From the NCBI GenBank assembly GCA_023374025.1, contig SIJG01000002.1, forward strand, positions 340,998 to 404,997: 64,000 nucleotides of DNA. The letters are read 5' to 3'. The notes under the pieces were generated by a model. That model did not search any database, was not told the DNA's origin, and saw only the letters and a program-made list of their open reading frames with translations. Below are positions 1 through 11,148 of the stretch, piece by piece. This DNA comes from Heterodera schachtii. Its lineage: Eukaryota; Nematoda; Chromadorea; Rhabditida; Heteroderidae. The position numbers and the translations under genes were made by a program. The number at the start of each line of letters is the position of its first letter. Position 1 is the first letter of the stretch.

Positions 1-50
1 AAATGGAGGAGCGGATGTACAGTAAGCTCGTGGAGAAGAGAAGTAAGCAA
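1..50. repeat. GGAGGAGCGG-type module end, copy 1
   Basis: ATGGAGGAGCGG at 3-14 opens a G+C-richer stretch. The same words follow a conserved A+T-rich lead near 613 (one variant) and at 54,185-54,196. It looks like a start codon behind a Shine-Dalgarno sequence, but no open frame of any length follows in any copy. I read it as the variable core of a dispersed module, cut by the window edge. Confidence 0.5.
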
Positions 51-404
51 AAGTTTAAAATAAAGCAAAAAAGCGAGTTCCAAAATATTGAAAAATATTT
101 AAAAAAAGAGCATTTGAAGTAATAAAAATAATAATATATGTTTTTAATACGTATTATAATATATTATTATTGTCAAAATGTTAGTGGATAATTGAAAAAG
201 GCAAAATTATTTAATTAAAAAGTTTCTTACTCTTTTAAAACTTGAAATATTTGTAAATTTTTATATTTTTATGTAAAATGTTTTTTTTTATAGAAAAAGC
301 ATTTAATATTTCAAAGACATATGCTTTGAATTTCAAATTTTATATTTTATTTTTCTTTGATTCATATATTATTATTTTTAAACTTTTTCTGACGGTGTGG
401 TTTT

Positions 405-480
405 TCCAAATGCATTTATTAATTCATTCGAAAAAAATATTAAAAGCGAAAGAAATATTATATTAATGGGAACGAAAATT
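405..480. repeat. Short dispersed repeat, copy 1 of 3
   Basis: An approximately 75-bp unit runs from ATGCATTTATTAATTCATTCG to the words AAAGAAATATTATATTAATG and GGGAACGA. It recurs at about 3,527-3,605 and in shorter, more diverged form at about 4,096-4,165. A CTGACGGT motif lies just before copies 1 and 3. The 62-codon frame overlapping it is a composition artefact. Confidence 0.6.
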
Positions 481-539
481 ATTAATTAAAATCGATTATT
501 TTAATAAAAAATTCTTAATGAAAAACGAATAAAGAATAT

Positions 540-650
540 TTATTAACAAATTTAACAGCTATGTATATAATAAATTTTTAAATATAATTAACAAATAAAA
601 AACACATTTATAATGGAGGATGGGATGAAAGGTGTCGGTATCATAATCAA
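540..650. repeat. A+T-rich lead plus GGAGGATGGG core
   Basis: The lead (TTTAACAGCTATGTATATAATAAA, then AATTAACAAATAAAAAACAC) is followed by ATGGAGGATGGGATG. The lead matches 54,110-54,196 and, more weakly, 47,757-47,820. The core after it differs in all three copies, which is the module behaviour seen across the window. Confidence 0.55.
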
Positions 651-1964
651 GAGTTTAATTTAAATAAAAATTAAACAAAATAGCGAAAATTCCAAATTTA
701 CGAAACAAATGAATAATATTTAATATATGAATATTTCGATAATTTTTAAAATTACAATAAAAATGAAAAAGCATCGAAAAAATAAACTTATAATTGAAAA
801 AAAGTAAAATTCAAAGATCTTATATATTATTATTGTTAAAATGTTAGTGAATAATTGAAAAACCGACAATTATTTAACAAAAAAAATTTTGCCAAATTAT
901 AATATTTTTTAGAGAAAAAATCCAATTTCATAAATAAAACCTTTCCATTTGGCAAAATAAAGCCTTCTTAAAAATTATAAAACATTTAAATTTAATCAAT
1001 CTTTTTGGTTTTGTTCACACATAACAAAATTTTTAAAAATATGCCAACAAAAGATGTACGGAGTTTTTTGTTGCATGAAGGAATAATTTACTCCAAAATG
1101 GCAAAAAAAAAAACCCTCAGATTTTTCTTGGTTAAATTATCCTTTTCGTGCGACCAAAAAAACTTCGTCCATCTTTTGTTGGTATTTTTTTTGAAATTTT
1201 TGGGGTGTTTCAATTTTAAAAATAGTCAAATCAATTTGGAATTTTAATCAGCAAAAAATACCAATAAAAAACATCTCAAAAGGTAAGAAATGATCAGAAA
1301 TTTCTGGGCATATGATTACCGGAATTCAAATTCTTAGGACATTTTTTGAAAAGAATGGGAAATGAAAAAGCACAGAAAATTTAACCATTTGCAAATTTAA
1401 TCAATTTTTGGTACTTTTGGGTTTTGTACACACACCCCAACATTTTAAAAATAAACAGACTTTTTAAAAAAAAATTAATAGGAAAAATAGTTAAAGCAAA
1501 AACTAAAAAAAAAATAAAATATTAAAATTTTAAATTTTAATTGCTGGCTTAAGATAAAAAGGTTTAAATTTTGAAATGACAGAAATATTAGCTGAAGGAT
1601 AGAATATATGCATATTTATCATTTATTATTTATCTGAAAATGGAAAAAATACCAAAGTGAATTTGTAAAAGAACTGAAAAAAACATAAATTTCAGTCAAT
1701 TAAAGTTGTAAATTAAAATTACAATAATTAGTCACATAAAACAAACATTTTACAAAATAAATTGACAATTACCTATTATGAATATTATCATAAAATATAA
1801 AAAAATAAATAAAGTAAATTTAATAATATAAAAATAAAAATATATAATTATGAGTAATACACTCAAAATAAGTAAACTAAATGAAGTTCAAAAAAGTTAA
1901 TTGAAACATTAAATTAAAAATAAATTAATATATCCTATAAAATATTTATTACTTTAGCAATAAA
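651..1964. other. A+T-rich gene-free stretch
   Basis: I see no gene, RNA or clear repeat boundary here. A phrase containing TTTGGTTTTGTTCACACA near 1,000 returns as a variant near 1,420, so a diverged local duplication about 410 bp apart is likely. The 80-codon frame at 1,005-1,247 has a low-complexity F/K/L composition and is not supported as coding. Confidence 0.4.
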
Positions 1965-2095
1965 ATTATGCAGAAATTGCTGTTCCAAATATACCAACTT
2001 TAATGCCGAATAGTCATCACTCTTGGCAAAACTCGGCTTCAGCCCATATATAATTTCAAAGGATTACGGAACATGAGATTAAAATTAATGCCAAA
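1965..2095 (+). repeat. GC-core module, GCAGAAATTGCTGTTCC type
   Basis: The unit runs GCAGAAATTGCTGTTCC, then CATCACTCTTGGC, then a variable G+C-rich core, then ACATGAGATTAAAAT. The same frame with a different core stands at 50,910-51,050 and 53,478-53,690, and partly at 23,690-23,760 and 60,262-60,345. The frame is far better conserved than the core. No open frame crosses it, and its function is unknown. Confidence 0.65.
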
Positions 2096-2239
2096 TTTGT
2101 AAGGAATTTGAAGAATTCGGAACGGAATATTTCAATAATATTCACAAAAAAAGTATTCTTTTTGTTTATTTAGAAAATAAATATGTTTTCTATGCCTTCG
2201 TAACAATGCAAAAATTAATGCATTTTACCATATAAAAGA

Positions 2240-3510
2240 GAGTAAGAAATCCAATAAAGGTGGCGAACTGGAAACAAACTGTCTGATTAGGTTTGAAAGC
2301 GTCTGAAATTTTTTTTGTTATTTTTAATTTTCGAATTTTCAGTTTTCTGATTAAGAATTCTTTTCACCTTTTATTTTTTTTGGTTTTATTTTTTTAAAAT
2401 CTATTCCTTATGTAAATAATTTTTTATTTAAACAGTTAAATAAAAATGGATATAAAAAATTAAAAAATTTAATTACGAAATCATGATTTTGGGTTGAGTG
2501 CGCCTGTTCCCACTAAAATTTCTTTTCTTTAGTTTAATTTTCGAATTTTTGAAAATTTTCATTCGTATTCTTTTATCTAATGAAGGGATTTGGGACTGCG
2601 ATAGCGAAGAGTTTAATTTTTTAAAATGGTTTGTGAAGAAAAACGAAAAAATTTATGAAACAATTCTCATTAAAATTTTTATTTATTTTTGGATTCGACA
2701 GCCCGGTTTTTGGATATAATCATGCAAAAAACTGGTTTTATGAATCTTTAACAATTTATTAATAAACAAATTCAAATTAATTAAAATCACTCATTTTTTA
2801 TTTATTTTTGAACTTAAAATGAAATAATAATATTAAAAGCTACTCATGAAGCTTTTACGATTAAATGAAAACTATTGTGTAACTTTATTTTAATTGGTTT
2901 ATCATTAGTATTTTAAATTAACGATCATATTTACCTATATTTTAATTTGTATTTGTTAGTAGTTAATATTAATTCAATTAAATTTTTTATAATTAATCTC
3001 TTATGGAAATATTATTGTTTGTTAATGTAAATTAAATAATCTCCATATTTGGCTTAATCTAGTATAAAATAGAAATAATTGTTGCCGATGTTTTCATTAT
3101 AAGTTTAATATTTAGATATTTTAAAAATAAATGAAAATTGTCTAATTAATAATCAAAAAATAATAATTTTACTAATCAAAACAAAAAATAAAATTAGTCA
3201 CAAATTCATTCTTCATATGTTTATTCGTACTCTTTAAAATGGTTCTTTTTTTAATTTTCAAAAATTTATAATTTGGTTTCTAATGAACCAATTTGGATAT
3301 GAATGATCCTGCAAAAAAGTTGGACCACATAATTTATAAAGCATACAGCAATCCAGTATATGTGGGAATTTCGGGATTTTGCGGGATTAGTCAATGCGGG
3401 ATCCTGTCCCGCAAAATTAAAAAAAAGAACAATTCCAATTCTGTCACGGCACTTTTTGTGTTCACTCCTCAATTTACCACTAATGCTGCACGAGAATTTA
3501 TTAAATAAGC
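2240..3510. repeat. Dispersed family P, copy 1
   Basis: This T-rich segment parallels 30,100-31,650 over its whole length. Shared landmarks are TCTGATTAGGTTTGAAAGCG (variant TCTAATCGGTTTGAAGGCG), AATGAAGGGATTTGG followed by AATAGCGA-like words, AATTGTTGCCGATGTTTTCA, a shared TTCATATGTTTATTCGTACT phrase, and GCGGGATTAGTC near the right end. A third, partial copy is at 49,560-49,740. The 68-73 codon frames inside are not kept in the second copy, so I do not call them genes. No terminal repeats or target duplication were found. Confidence 0.65.
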
Positions 3511-3526
3511 ATCGATAAGAAAAAAA

Positions 3527-3605
3527 AATGCATTTATTAATTTCATTCGATAAAAGTATTATAAGTGAAAGAAATATTATATTAATGGGAACGACAATTA
3601 TTATT
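3527..3605. repeat. Short dispersed repeat, copy 2 of 3
   Basis: Near match to 405-480, from ATGCATTTATTAATTTCATTC to GGGAACGACAATTATT. It ends in a short ATT microsatellite at about 3,598-3,616. The copy sits directly after the family P segment. Confidence 0.55.
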
Positions 3606-4095
3606 ATTATTATTATAAATTTCCGAGAAAATAAAAAAAAATTGAAAAATTATGTAAAAAGTCAAGAATATAATCTATCATAATTGATAAATATGAAGAT
3701 AAGAAAAGAAAAGCAATATAACTTTTTATTGGCCGTTAGCTGTGCAAATTACAATATTAAAACTAAAATTGGTGGTCTTGGAAAATGCCCTTTTTGGAGC
3801 CCACTTTCAAAATATAAATTTAGAAATTGTAAATTTGATGATTTTTTGAACCTTTTAAGCATTTTTTTAAATTTTTATAAAAATTACATTTTAATATTCT
3901 TGTGCAAATATTTAAAGGTTCAAAATCAACAGATTTACAATTTAAAAAGTTGGAATATTTTTTAAAAAGAAGGATTCTGTGTCGCATTTTCGTTTTTTTT
4001 CTGACGGTATTCTATTTTTAAATTACCATTCTCAATTTAAAAAAACTAATGGTGCGCAACAGATTATTAAATATGATAAAAATGACAAGAAAAAA

Positions 4096-4335
4096 GTATT
4101 ATTAATTCATTATTGAAATTTTTAAAAGTGAAAGAAATATTTATATTAATGGAAACGACAATTAAAATAAAAATTTTACTCAGAAATTTAAATGACATTA
4201 AAAAGTATCAATTGATTAAACTTATATTTCAGCTTGAGATTAATTATTTAAAATAGCAAGCACTTCGTTAAATGACTTAAAAGTTGTAAATTGATGTTCA
4301 ATAAAGAAGAATATTTTGATTTAAAACTAAAAATA
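4096..4335. repeat. Short repeat copy 3 followed by a paralogous block
   Basis: The first 70 bp are the third copy of the 405-480 repeat. From about 4,150 the sequence parallels 13,535-13,690: TACTCAGAAAT, TGACATTAAAA, TCAATTG, TTCAGCTTGA, and AAAATATTTTGA near the end. Copies differ by substitutions and small indels, so the duplication is old. Confidence 0.55.
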
Positions 4336-5489
4336 AAAATTAATTAAAAATTTAAAAAATGAAAATTAAATAATTACCCTAAAATTTAAAAAAATGGTTT
4401 AATAAACAATTTACTTATATATATTTTAATATAAATATTATTCCTTGAAATTGTTAACCAAAATGCAAAATTAATTAATTAAAATTTACTTATTGCAATT
4501 CATTTAAAATTGTCAAAATGCTAATTTTAATGGAATTTTTTATTAAAAAATAAGAATTTATTTATCATTTCAGATTATTTGGTGAGAATAAAAATCAGAA
4601 AATTCAAATAAACTTAGCAAAAAATTATAACATGAAAATTATTGAAAAATAAATATTAAAGATTATAAAATGTGATTTAACACTTTAAAATGAATATTTT
4701 AATTACCATATTCTTACAAAAAATTACCAAACTACAAAAATCAACCACAAAAATGTAGAATAAAAAGTAATTTAAATAATAAAATAAAAAATTAAACAAA
4801 TATAAATAAAAATAAATTAAAAAAACTTTAAATATGAATTTAGATTAAATTTTATAATTATTTTTAAAAATCAATAAAAATTCTAAAAAATTAAAAATTA
4901 ATTTACTAAGATTAAAATATAAAACAAAAAAATAATCTATGTATAATTAGAAAAATACTAATTTTGGTAATTTTAGAATTTTTGATATTATTGTTATGAA
5001 TTTGAAAAAAGATGTAAAAAAGAACAAATCAATAAATAAAGATGCTTTTGAGAAATTCCCATTTATTTTAAAAAGAATAATTATAGCTGAAAAAAATTCT
5101 GCTATAATTCTATTTTTGTAAAAAATATTTTAAGAGAAAATAATTATAAAAATATGTTAGTGGATTAATTGTTTTTTTAAAAATTAATTTATATAAATAA
5201 TCTCAGATTTTATTGACAGAATGAAAACACTGTAAAAATGATAATTTACTAATCAAAAATTATAAAATAAATGTAAATTTACCCCAATAATTAAAAAAGA
5301 GATAGTAGTTTAAAAATAATAAAATTGCGATATTCGAAATTTAAATAATTTAGCAAAGTCTTATTATTTAATGGAAATACTTTTTGAAATAGCAAAAAAA
5401 AATGTAAAAAATCTAATAATAATAGTAGAAAATAAATATTAAAATACAAAATAAAACCGAGTACAGTTTTTAATGGACAAATTAAAAAC
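4336..5489. other. A+T-rich stretch with frame sequence only
   Basis: At 4,440-4,520 lies the frame phrase GAAATTGTTAACCAAAA, then TTAATTAAT, TTATTGCAATTCA and AAATTGTCA. It recurs at about 8,340, 20,820, 35,420 and 59,345. The rest is A+T-rich sequence without a recognisable feature. Confidence 0.4.
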
Positions 5490-5640
5490 AAATTACTTTA
5501 TGGAAATTCTCAGGGATGCGGTTAATTGAGTGAGCTACAACGTACGACAAAGGACATGAGTTGAAGAAAAAGTAAAATTAAAATGGCATTAACATCAGTT
5601 AAACAAATAGCAATTAATAAAATAAAGGAATTCTAAAATT
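5490..5640 (+). repeat. GC-core module, CATGAGTTGAAGAAAA type
   Basis: The core GAGTGAGCTACAACGTACGAC leads to GGACATGAGTTGAAGAAAAAG and then CATTAACATCAGTTAAACAAA. It pairs with 27,340-27,500, where the core is GAGTGAGATACTACGACGAGG with the same tail, and in inverse orientation with about 45,840-45,960. The frame and tail are shared and the core differs. Confidence 0.65.
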
Positions 5641-5649
5641 TTTAAGCAA

Positions 5650-5735
5650 AAAAAATCATTTTAAAAGCAAAATTAAAAATATTAATATTCCGTGTTAAAT
5701 GAAATTGCGAAAATTTAGGTAAATAAAAATGAAAC
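5650..5735. repeat. Local duplicate of 6,335-6,415
   Basis: The phrase AAATATTAATATTCCGTGTTAAAT, then GAAATTGCGAAAATTTAGGT and AAATAAAAATGA, recurs at 6,335-6,415 with a few substitutions, about 680 bp downstream. Confidence 0.55.
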
Positions 5736-5932
5736 CAAGAAAACAACATTGATCAATTCTGTGAGAAAAAAAACCTTTTTTTTATTTTAATTTTTTATTC
5801 TATCAACTTATTAAATAAAAAATCAGCATAAATAAAATTCAATATATAAAGAAAAAAAATATAATTTTTGGAAATATTTATTGAATTTAGAAATTATAAA
5901 TAATTAATCAAATAATGTTATAATAAAATTTT

Positions 5933-6031
5933 AAGGCTGGAACAGATGCATATTCACAGTGAAGCGCCTTCTCGAATTAAAACAAAAGATTAAAACCTTG
6001 CTCCGACTCTGTTGGCAGGCAGCCTTTTTTT
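5933..6031 (+). ncRNA. Candidate structured small RNA with a T7 tract
   Basis: AAGGCTG at 5,933-5,939 can pair with CAGCCTT at 6,020-6,026. AACAG at 5,941-5,945 can pair with CTGTT at 6,009-6,013, leaving GGCAGG bulged. Seven T residues at 6,025-6,031 overlap the closing strand, as at an RNA polymerase III stop. I found no good A or B box and no known RNA family. Part of the inside (GCCTTCTC then GATTAAA) resembles 16,060-16,080, so this may only be another module core. Confidence 0.2.
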
Positions 6032-6244
6032 ATTTGCTTTTTATTCTTGCATTTTTTTTATTTTTAAACACCAAAATAAATTAAAAATGATTAATTGAAA
6101 CATTGTATTCGACATGTTATTAAAGCGAATATTGATATTAATAATTATGCGACTGAAATTGACGAGTGATTTAAAAATGAAGAGCCATAAAAAAATAAAT
6201 TTTATTTAGTTAAAATAGAAAATAAATTTAAAAAAACATGAAAA

Positions 6245-6364
6245 TTGGCACTCTAAATAAATTAAATTAAAATAAAGTAATTAAAAAATATTAATTCAAA
6301 CATTTTGGCACTCTAAATAAATTAAATAAAATAAAGTAAAATTAAAAAATATTAATTTTCCTTG
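6245..6364. repeat. Two-copy tandem repeat, 60-bp period
   Basis: TTGGCACTCTAAATAAATTAAA starts at 6,245 and again at 6,305, and the 60-bp units match closely. Only two copies are present, so this is a small tandem duplication rather than a satellite. Confidence 0.65.
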
Positions 6365-6814
6365 TTAAACGAAATGGCGAAAATTAAGGTAAATAAAAAT
6401 GAGAATTGAATCTTTTAATTTTTCATTAATAATCAGATTTATTCTCTAAAAAAATCATTTTTAAGCAGTAATCGCTTAAATATATGAATAAACAAAGAAA
6501 TTGTGATAATGATTAATTTTACCAGAGCATTTGTCCCATAAAATTTTAGCACAGAAATAAAATAAAATTAAAAATTAGAAAAAATTGCTCGAAATAAAGT
6601 TATTTTGGGCAAAAGCAGTAAATAAATCACATTTTCAAAAATTTCCCATTAAAATCCTTATTTTTCTAAAAATTGGGTAAATATGTATGTCTCACGAAAA
6701 CATTTTAAAAAGGACGGAATCGATTTAGAACGCACAATGATTAGAAAAATGCAAATTATGGCGCGCGTGCCAATGCACACTTATGAACCGGTTTTTTTTT
6801 TACTTGAAAAAATA

Positions 6815-7421
6815 GTAATTTGTAGGGCTGCTAATTTTATGTAAATACATTTTTTTTCCTGGCTTCTCCATGCTCTAAATAGTAGGAAAAACAATTTCTT
6901 TTTTGTGTTTGCGAACAAAATTTGGGACTTTTATTTACATATTTTTACATATTTCGGGGTTTTTCAACATATTACATATGTACATATTTTTATACATATT
7001 TTGGACTTTTTCGTACATATTTCGCAATTTTTCATACATATTTCCATTTTTTTTTTTTACATATTTTGGGGATTTTTGGGAATTTAGAAATTTTTGTGAA
7101 AAATCTCAATAAAATTTTTGAAAATGTATCCCTAAAAAATCGAATTTTTTTTTCAAAAAATGATATTATCAAAAATTAATTTTGAACTACTAAAATGTGA
7201 TTCTAAGCCAATTTAGGTAATTTTTATGCCTATTTCACTTTTTTACAAAGAATTTTTTTTCCAAAAAATAAACCATTAAAAAAAAATTTTGTTTACATAT
7301 TTTGGTACATATTTGGAGGTTTTTGTACATATTTCATACATATTTTAGCATTTTTTTATACATATTTTATTTACATAATTCGCAAATTTTCTTACATAAA
7401 ATTAGCAGCCCTAGTAATTTG
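6815..7421. mobile_element. hAT-like MITE with 8-bp target duplication
   Basis: The element spans 6,823-7,413 (591 bp). Its ends are perfect 22-bp inverted repeats beginning TAGGGCTGCTAATTTTATG. The 8-bp word GTAATTTG flanks it directly at 6,815-6,822 and 7,414-7,421. An 8-bp duplication with TAGGG-type ends is the usual hAT signature. Just inside both ends are many TACATATTT words (about 6,938-7,065 and 7,293-7,375), in the position expected of subterminal transposase-binding repeats. No transposase is encoded; the overlapping 60-85 codon frames only translate the TACATATTT repeat. The perfect ends and duplication suggest it is fairly young. Confidence 0.85.
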
Positions 7422-7439
7422 CAATTTCTTCATCGTTTT

Positions 7440-7892
7440 TTCCCTTTTTAAATTGATTAAAATTGCAAAATTGGCTCATTTTACGGACAAATTTTTTGAA
7501 CAATTGAACTCAAATTTTAGGTTTTCCCCGGCGGCGCCTATCGGCACCGCCGGGCTTAAAAAACTTATTTTTTCTTAAATAATTGGTTCATCCTTCGCAA
7601 AATTTGGCTATTTTTTTGACAAAATCTGTGTACAAAATGAATTCAAACTTTTAAAATTTTTGTGTCGGCGTTCATCAGCGCCTATGGACCCTCCTTTCCC
7701 AAAAAATTTTTTGGAAAATTATACCACAAAAATCTGTAAAAAAAAAAATTTGCCAACAGTGAAAAATTAAATTCAAAAAATTCACGGTTAGGAAAACCGT
7801 GAATTTCGCGGGTTTTTTGAATCACGGTCACGGTTCACTGTACAAATTCACGGTCACGGTTCACGGGTTTTTTCAGTCACGGCGCACCTCTA
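7440..7892 (-). mobile_element. Composite element fragment: GGCGCC hairpin plus CACGG terminus
   Basis: At 7,527-7,554 a 12-bp stem (CCCGGCGGCGCC / GGCACCGCCGGG, one mismatch, TATC loop) marks the hairpin family. A decayed second copy lies at about 7,668-7,750. From 7,783 the sequence is dense in CACGG/CCGTG words, with ACGGTCACGGTTCAC twice, and ends in CGCACCTCTA at 7,892. Read on the minus strand this begins TAGAGGTGCGCCGTGAC, a plausible hAT-like end. No opposite end or target duplication was found. It appears truncated. Confidence 0.5.
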
Positions 7893-8130
7893 GAGGCGGA
7901 GCGCGAAGACCCACGCATCTTCCGCCGGTAGTTGCTACTGCCAAGCCAGCAGCAGAGGGTATAAAACAAATTCAGAAAAGCAAATGAAAATGATGCAAAA
8001 TACTTTAAAAAAAACACATAATAAAATGGCGTTCTTGGCAGTGGCGACCGAGAATATGCAAATGCCAACCAATTAGTCAAGAATATAATATATTCGGCAC
8101 TCTATATTATAAATAAACGAAAGAAACTTA
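7893..8130. other. G+C-richer segment after the CACGG terminus
   Basis: This stretch is much richer in G+C than its surroundings (GGCGGAGCGCGAAGACC, then CTTCCGCCGG; the GGCGGA/TCCGCC arms can pair). At 8,030-8,075 it resembles a GC-core module (TTGGCAGTGGCGACCGAG, GCCAACC). No coding frame is convincing; the frames of 62-67 codons overlap on opposite strands. Confidence 0.3.
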
Positions 8131-9243
8131 TTTCGAATTTGTTTGGTTCTTTTTTTTCAAGCGAATTAAATATAAACAATTAATTAATTTAATTTAAAGA
8201 ACTTAATATATGATATAATTTATAAAGTTAATTATATAAAATTTAATAAAAATATTTCAGCAAAAAGGAGGAGCTTAATTAAAGTTAAGAAAATTTAGTT
8301 AACCGTTTATATTTATGACGAAAACATACATTTAATTCAGTGAAATTGTTAACCAAAAGACAACATTAATTAATTAATATTTTCTATTCACTTAAAAATT
8401 GTCAGAAAATAAGAAATATCAATTCACAAAACTTTTCTTAGCATTAAAATTTAAAATTTACATTTATTATTAAAAGATTAATGAAAAACATTGTATCAAT
8501 ATATATTTTTAAAGTTTTTCTAATATGTTTCGTAATTTTTTTTTTACATAAAAATCTAATTTATACTGATTATCAGAGCCTAAAAATTTTAAAATTGAAA
8601 ATAACATTTTAACAATTAAAATAAAAAATTATTTCAAAATTATAGCTAAAAAAGTTTGAAAACCTGTTTTTTGTGTATTTTTGGCCATAACTTTCTTCAA
8701 AATGAACAAAAATTTTTATAAAAAATAAATAATTAGGGCATCGTATGATATCAAGAATAAAAATTTAATTGCTTTAGAGACAAGTTATGAGTTATGTTTT
8801 TTGTTAAAAATCTCACTTGATGGTTTTTTTAATGTCTTAAAAACCATTAGATTAGTTTTGAAAAATTAAAATTGAACCAATTTTCTAGGGTTTTGTAAGA
8901 AAATTTTACAAAATTAAATCAAAAAACAAAAATATTTCGGTGCTGAGTCGTTAAAAATTTATGTGCAGTTTTTTGTTGAACATTTTCATTTGATGGTTTT
9001 TTATACACATAATAAAATACTCTAACGCCCAAAAAATAGATAAACAAAATTTTAAAATAAAATTAAAATAAAAGCAATAAAGAAAAAAATATAAGTTTAA
9101 GAGCAATATTATGAGAAAAGAAATCATATTAAAAGAATAATACAAAAAAAAAAAGAAAAATTATGTAATTAAAAGTACGCTTAAATAATGGGCAATAAAC
9201 GATTTATTTGACCAATTATTAATAAACGCAAATATTTGGAAAC
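8131..9243. other. A+T-rich stretch, possible remnant of foldback family
   Basis: A GGAGGAGC core sits at about 8,267 and the GTTAACCAAAA frame phrase at about 8,347. From about 8,680 to 8,830 the words AACTTTCTTC and AAGTTATGAGTTATG loosely recall the 27,485-28,033 foldback. TTGATGGTTTTTT occurs near 8,820 and again near 8,990. No gene is visible. Confidence 0.3.
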
Positions 9244-11148
9244 AATAAAATTTACACAAAAATATAAGTGAATGGAAAGCCAGCAATAATTATCGGGAGA
9301 GTCAACATGAAAATTGTGACGAAATAAAAATATTACAAAATTGAAAAACAATTAGTACATAATTATGAAAATTGATAAAAATTATTAGTAATTAAATTAA
9401 CTAAGCAATATTAATTAATTTATTTAAAATCATGAAGGACCAAGTTCATTTTCCCAAATAAATCATACAAAAGCACAAAAATAGCATAACAAAATCTTCA
9501 TAAGGCAAATACATAAAAAAAATTCGATAGACCTAATTTAACAAGAAAAGTTCGTTAAGTTTCAAAAAAAAGTTTGGGTAAAAAACTGTAAAAAAATGAT
9601 AATAAAGAAAAATAAGTCTAAATTTCTAAAATAAAATTTCGGTGAAATAATTTTTAATAAATAACATTTAAATTTTGTAAATTTATCAAAAATACAAAAA
9701 ACAAATAGACATAATTATAAATATGGCTTCATTATTATAGAAAAGAAAGAAAAGAATGGAAAGAAAGTCAGTTTTACATGTGGAAATTAATTTATAAATA
9801 TTTGAAATTTTGTAAATTTATCAAAAATATAAAAATAAATAAATTATCTTTTTTTATAATTTTACTTCATTATAACAACATGAATTAAAGAAAAACTAAT
9901 TTTCATATATATAAAAATTTTAAACCATTAAAGCTGCTTAAAAGAGATATAAATGTGCTTTATATATTCAAGAAAAATCATAAGACAAGAAGAGAAAAAA
10001 TTATTTAGCAAAAAGTAAATAATTTAATTCCCTTAAGAGGAATAATAAAATTAATCAATCAACTTATAATAGAGTAAAACGTTAATTGAATTGAATAACA
10101 ATCACTTAGGAAAGCCAAAACTTTTTTCAAAAATTTTCTTATACACTTCGTAATAAAAAAAAAATTTATTATTAAATCTATTTTTGGAATATTTCATACT
10201 ATTTTTTACATTTTTTAATTTTTAATTAATTGTTACTTGTCAAACCTTTAAAAATATGTGGAAAGTCACATAATTTCTTTTTTTTTGTATTGGTCTATTA
10301 AAATATTAATTAAAAAAAGGAACCTCGATGCTTATTTCGTTATATTTCAAAAAAAAGTTTCAAAATTAGGAGAGGGGGATTAAAAATTGAAATTCATTTT
10401 GTTAATTTATTCTCTCATTTTAGAGACCGAGCCGGGCCGGACCGGGTTTTACCGGCTCGGCAACCCGGCCCGGCGATTTTTGGGAAAATCCGGGTTGACA
10501 GGTTTTGAGATTTTTTTTGCCAATTTTCTGATTAAATTTTTCCATTCAAAAAATTATACTTTATAGAAATGATAATTTATGTGTTTTTCTTTTGATTTTA
10601 AGAATTCTTAAGTGAAATAGAGCAGAAATTTAACATTTGGAATATTTGCTAAAAATGAGATTATTTTTACTGGAAAAATAATAAATTGAAAAAGAAAATA
10701 AGAATTTGATGATAAAATTAATCATTTATATTATTGCAAAAAGAAATATTTAAAAATAATTTTTAAAATTAATTTTGTAAGTCAAAAAAGTTAAAAAATA
10801 AATTCAGAATAAATAAATTTAATACAATATTTGTGAGTGATGATTAGAGCATAAAGTTTTAACCAATAAAAGATAATTGAAAAAAAAAATTAAACAAAAA
10901 TAATAAAATTAATTATTGAAGAAAACACATAAAATATTATTGTAAAGCAATTTAATAAGAAAATATTATTTTTGAAAACTGCAATTAATTAAACTAAAAA
11001 ATAAGCAAAATTGTTACCTTTCAAATTGAAGTTCAGCCAATCACCGGCATACAATCAAAAGTGATTCATTGTTTTTATAAATCATCATTAATACAAGAAA
11101 AAAAAGCAAACAAAAACAGAATGTCAAAAATTATGCCAAAAAATAAAA
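9244..11148. repeat. Recent tandem duplication, unit 1 (about 1.9 kb)
   Basis: The whole segment is repeated head to tail at 11,149-13,044 with only scattered substitutions and small indels. The period at the left end is 1,905 bp. Unit 1 carries about 19 bp near 9,530-9,550 (GACCTAATTTAACAAG region) that unit 2 lacks. The word AATAAAATTTA occurs at the start of unit 1, at the junction and at the end of unit 2, fitting unequal exchange or template switching at short homology. Inside are a G+C-rich transposon-like terminus (10,432-10,506), a GC-core module (about 11,030-11,080) and A+T-rich frame; no gene. Confidence 0.9.
10432..10506. mobile_element. G+C-rich terminus-like island, unit 1
   Basis: The island starts TAGAGACCGAGCCGGG and is dense in CCGGG/CCCGG words. 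CCGAGCCGG and CCGGCTCGG form a 9-bp stem. It resembles the other terminus islands here (TAGGG or TAGAG start followed by one repeated short motif). No matching opposite end was found within the unit. Confidence 0.35.

Noticed and set aside
1..20. GGAGGAGC followed by ATG as ribosome binding sites
   Set aside because: The order is ATGGAGGAGCGG, recurring at 54,185 with no open frame behind it. Nothing else suggests a bacterial sequence.
2240..3510. Family P as a Helitron
   Set aside because: I could not find a TC start with a hairpin and CTRR end in either copy, and the boundaries are too diffuse to test by eye.
5933..6031. Firm call of a known RNA family (snRNA, SL RNA, SRP or 7SK)
   Set aside because: None of the defining motifs of those families is visible; only pairing and a T tract support it, so it is kept as a low-confidence candidate.
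6938..7375. TACATATTT repeats as a CRISPR array
   Set aside because: The words are about nine bases with irregular short gaps and lie inside a transposon with inverted ends; no uniform repeats, spacers or cas genes are present.
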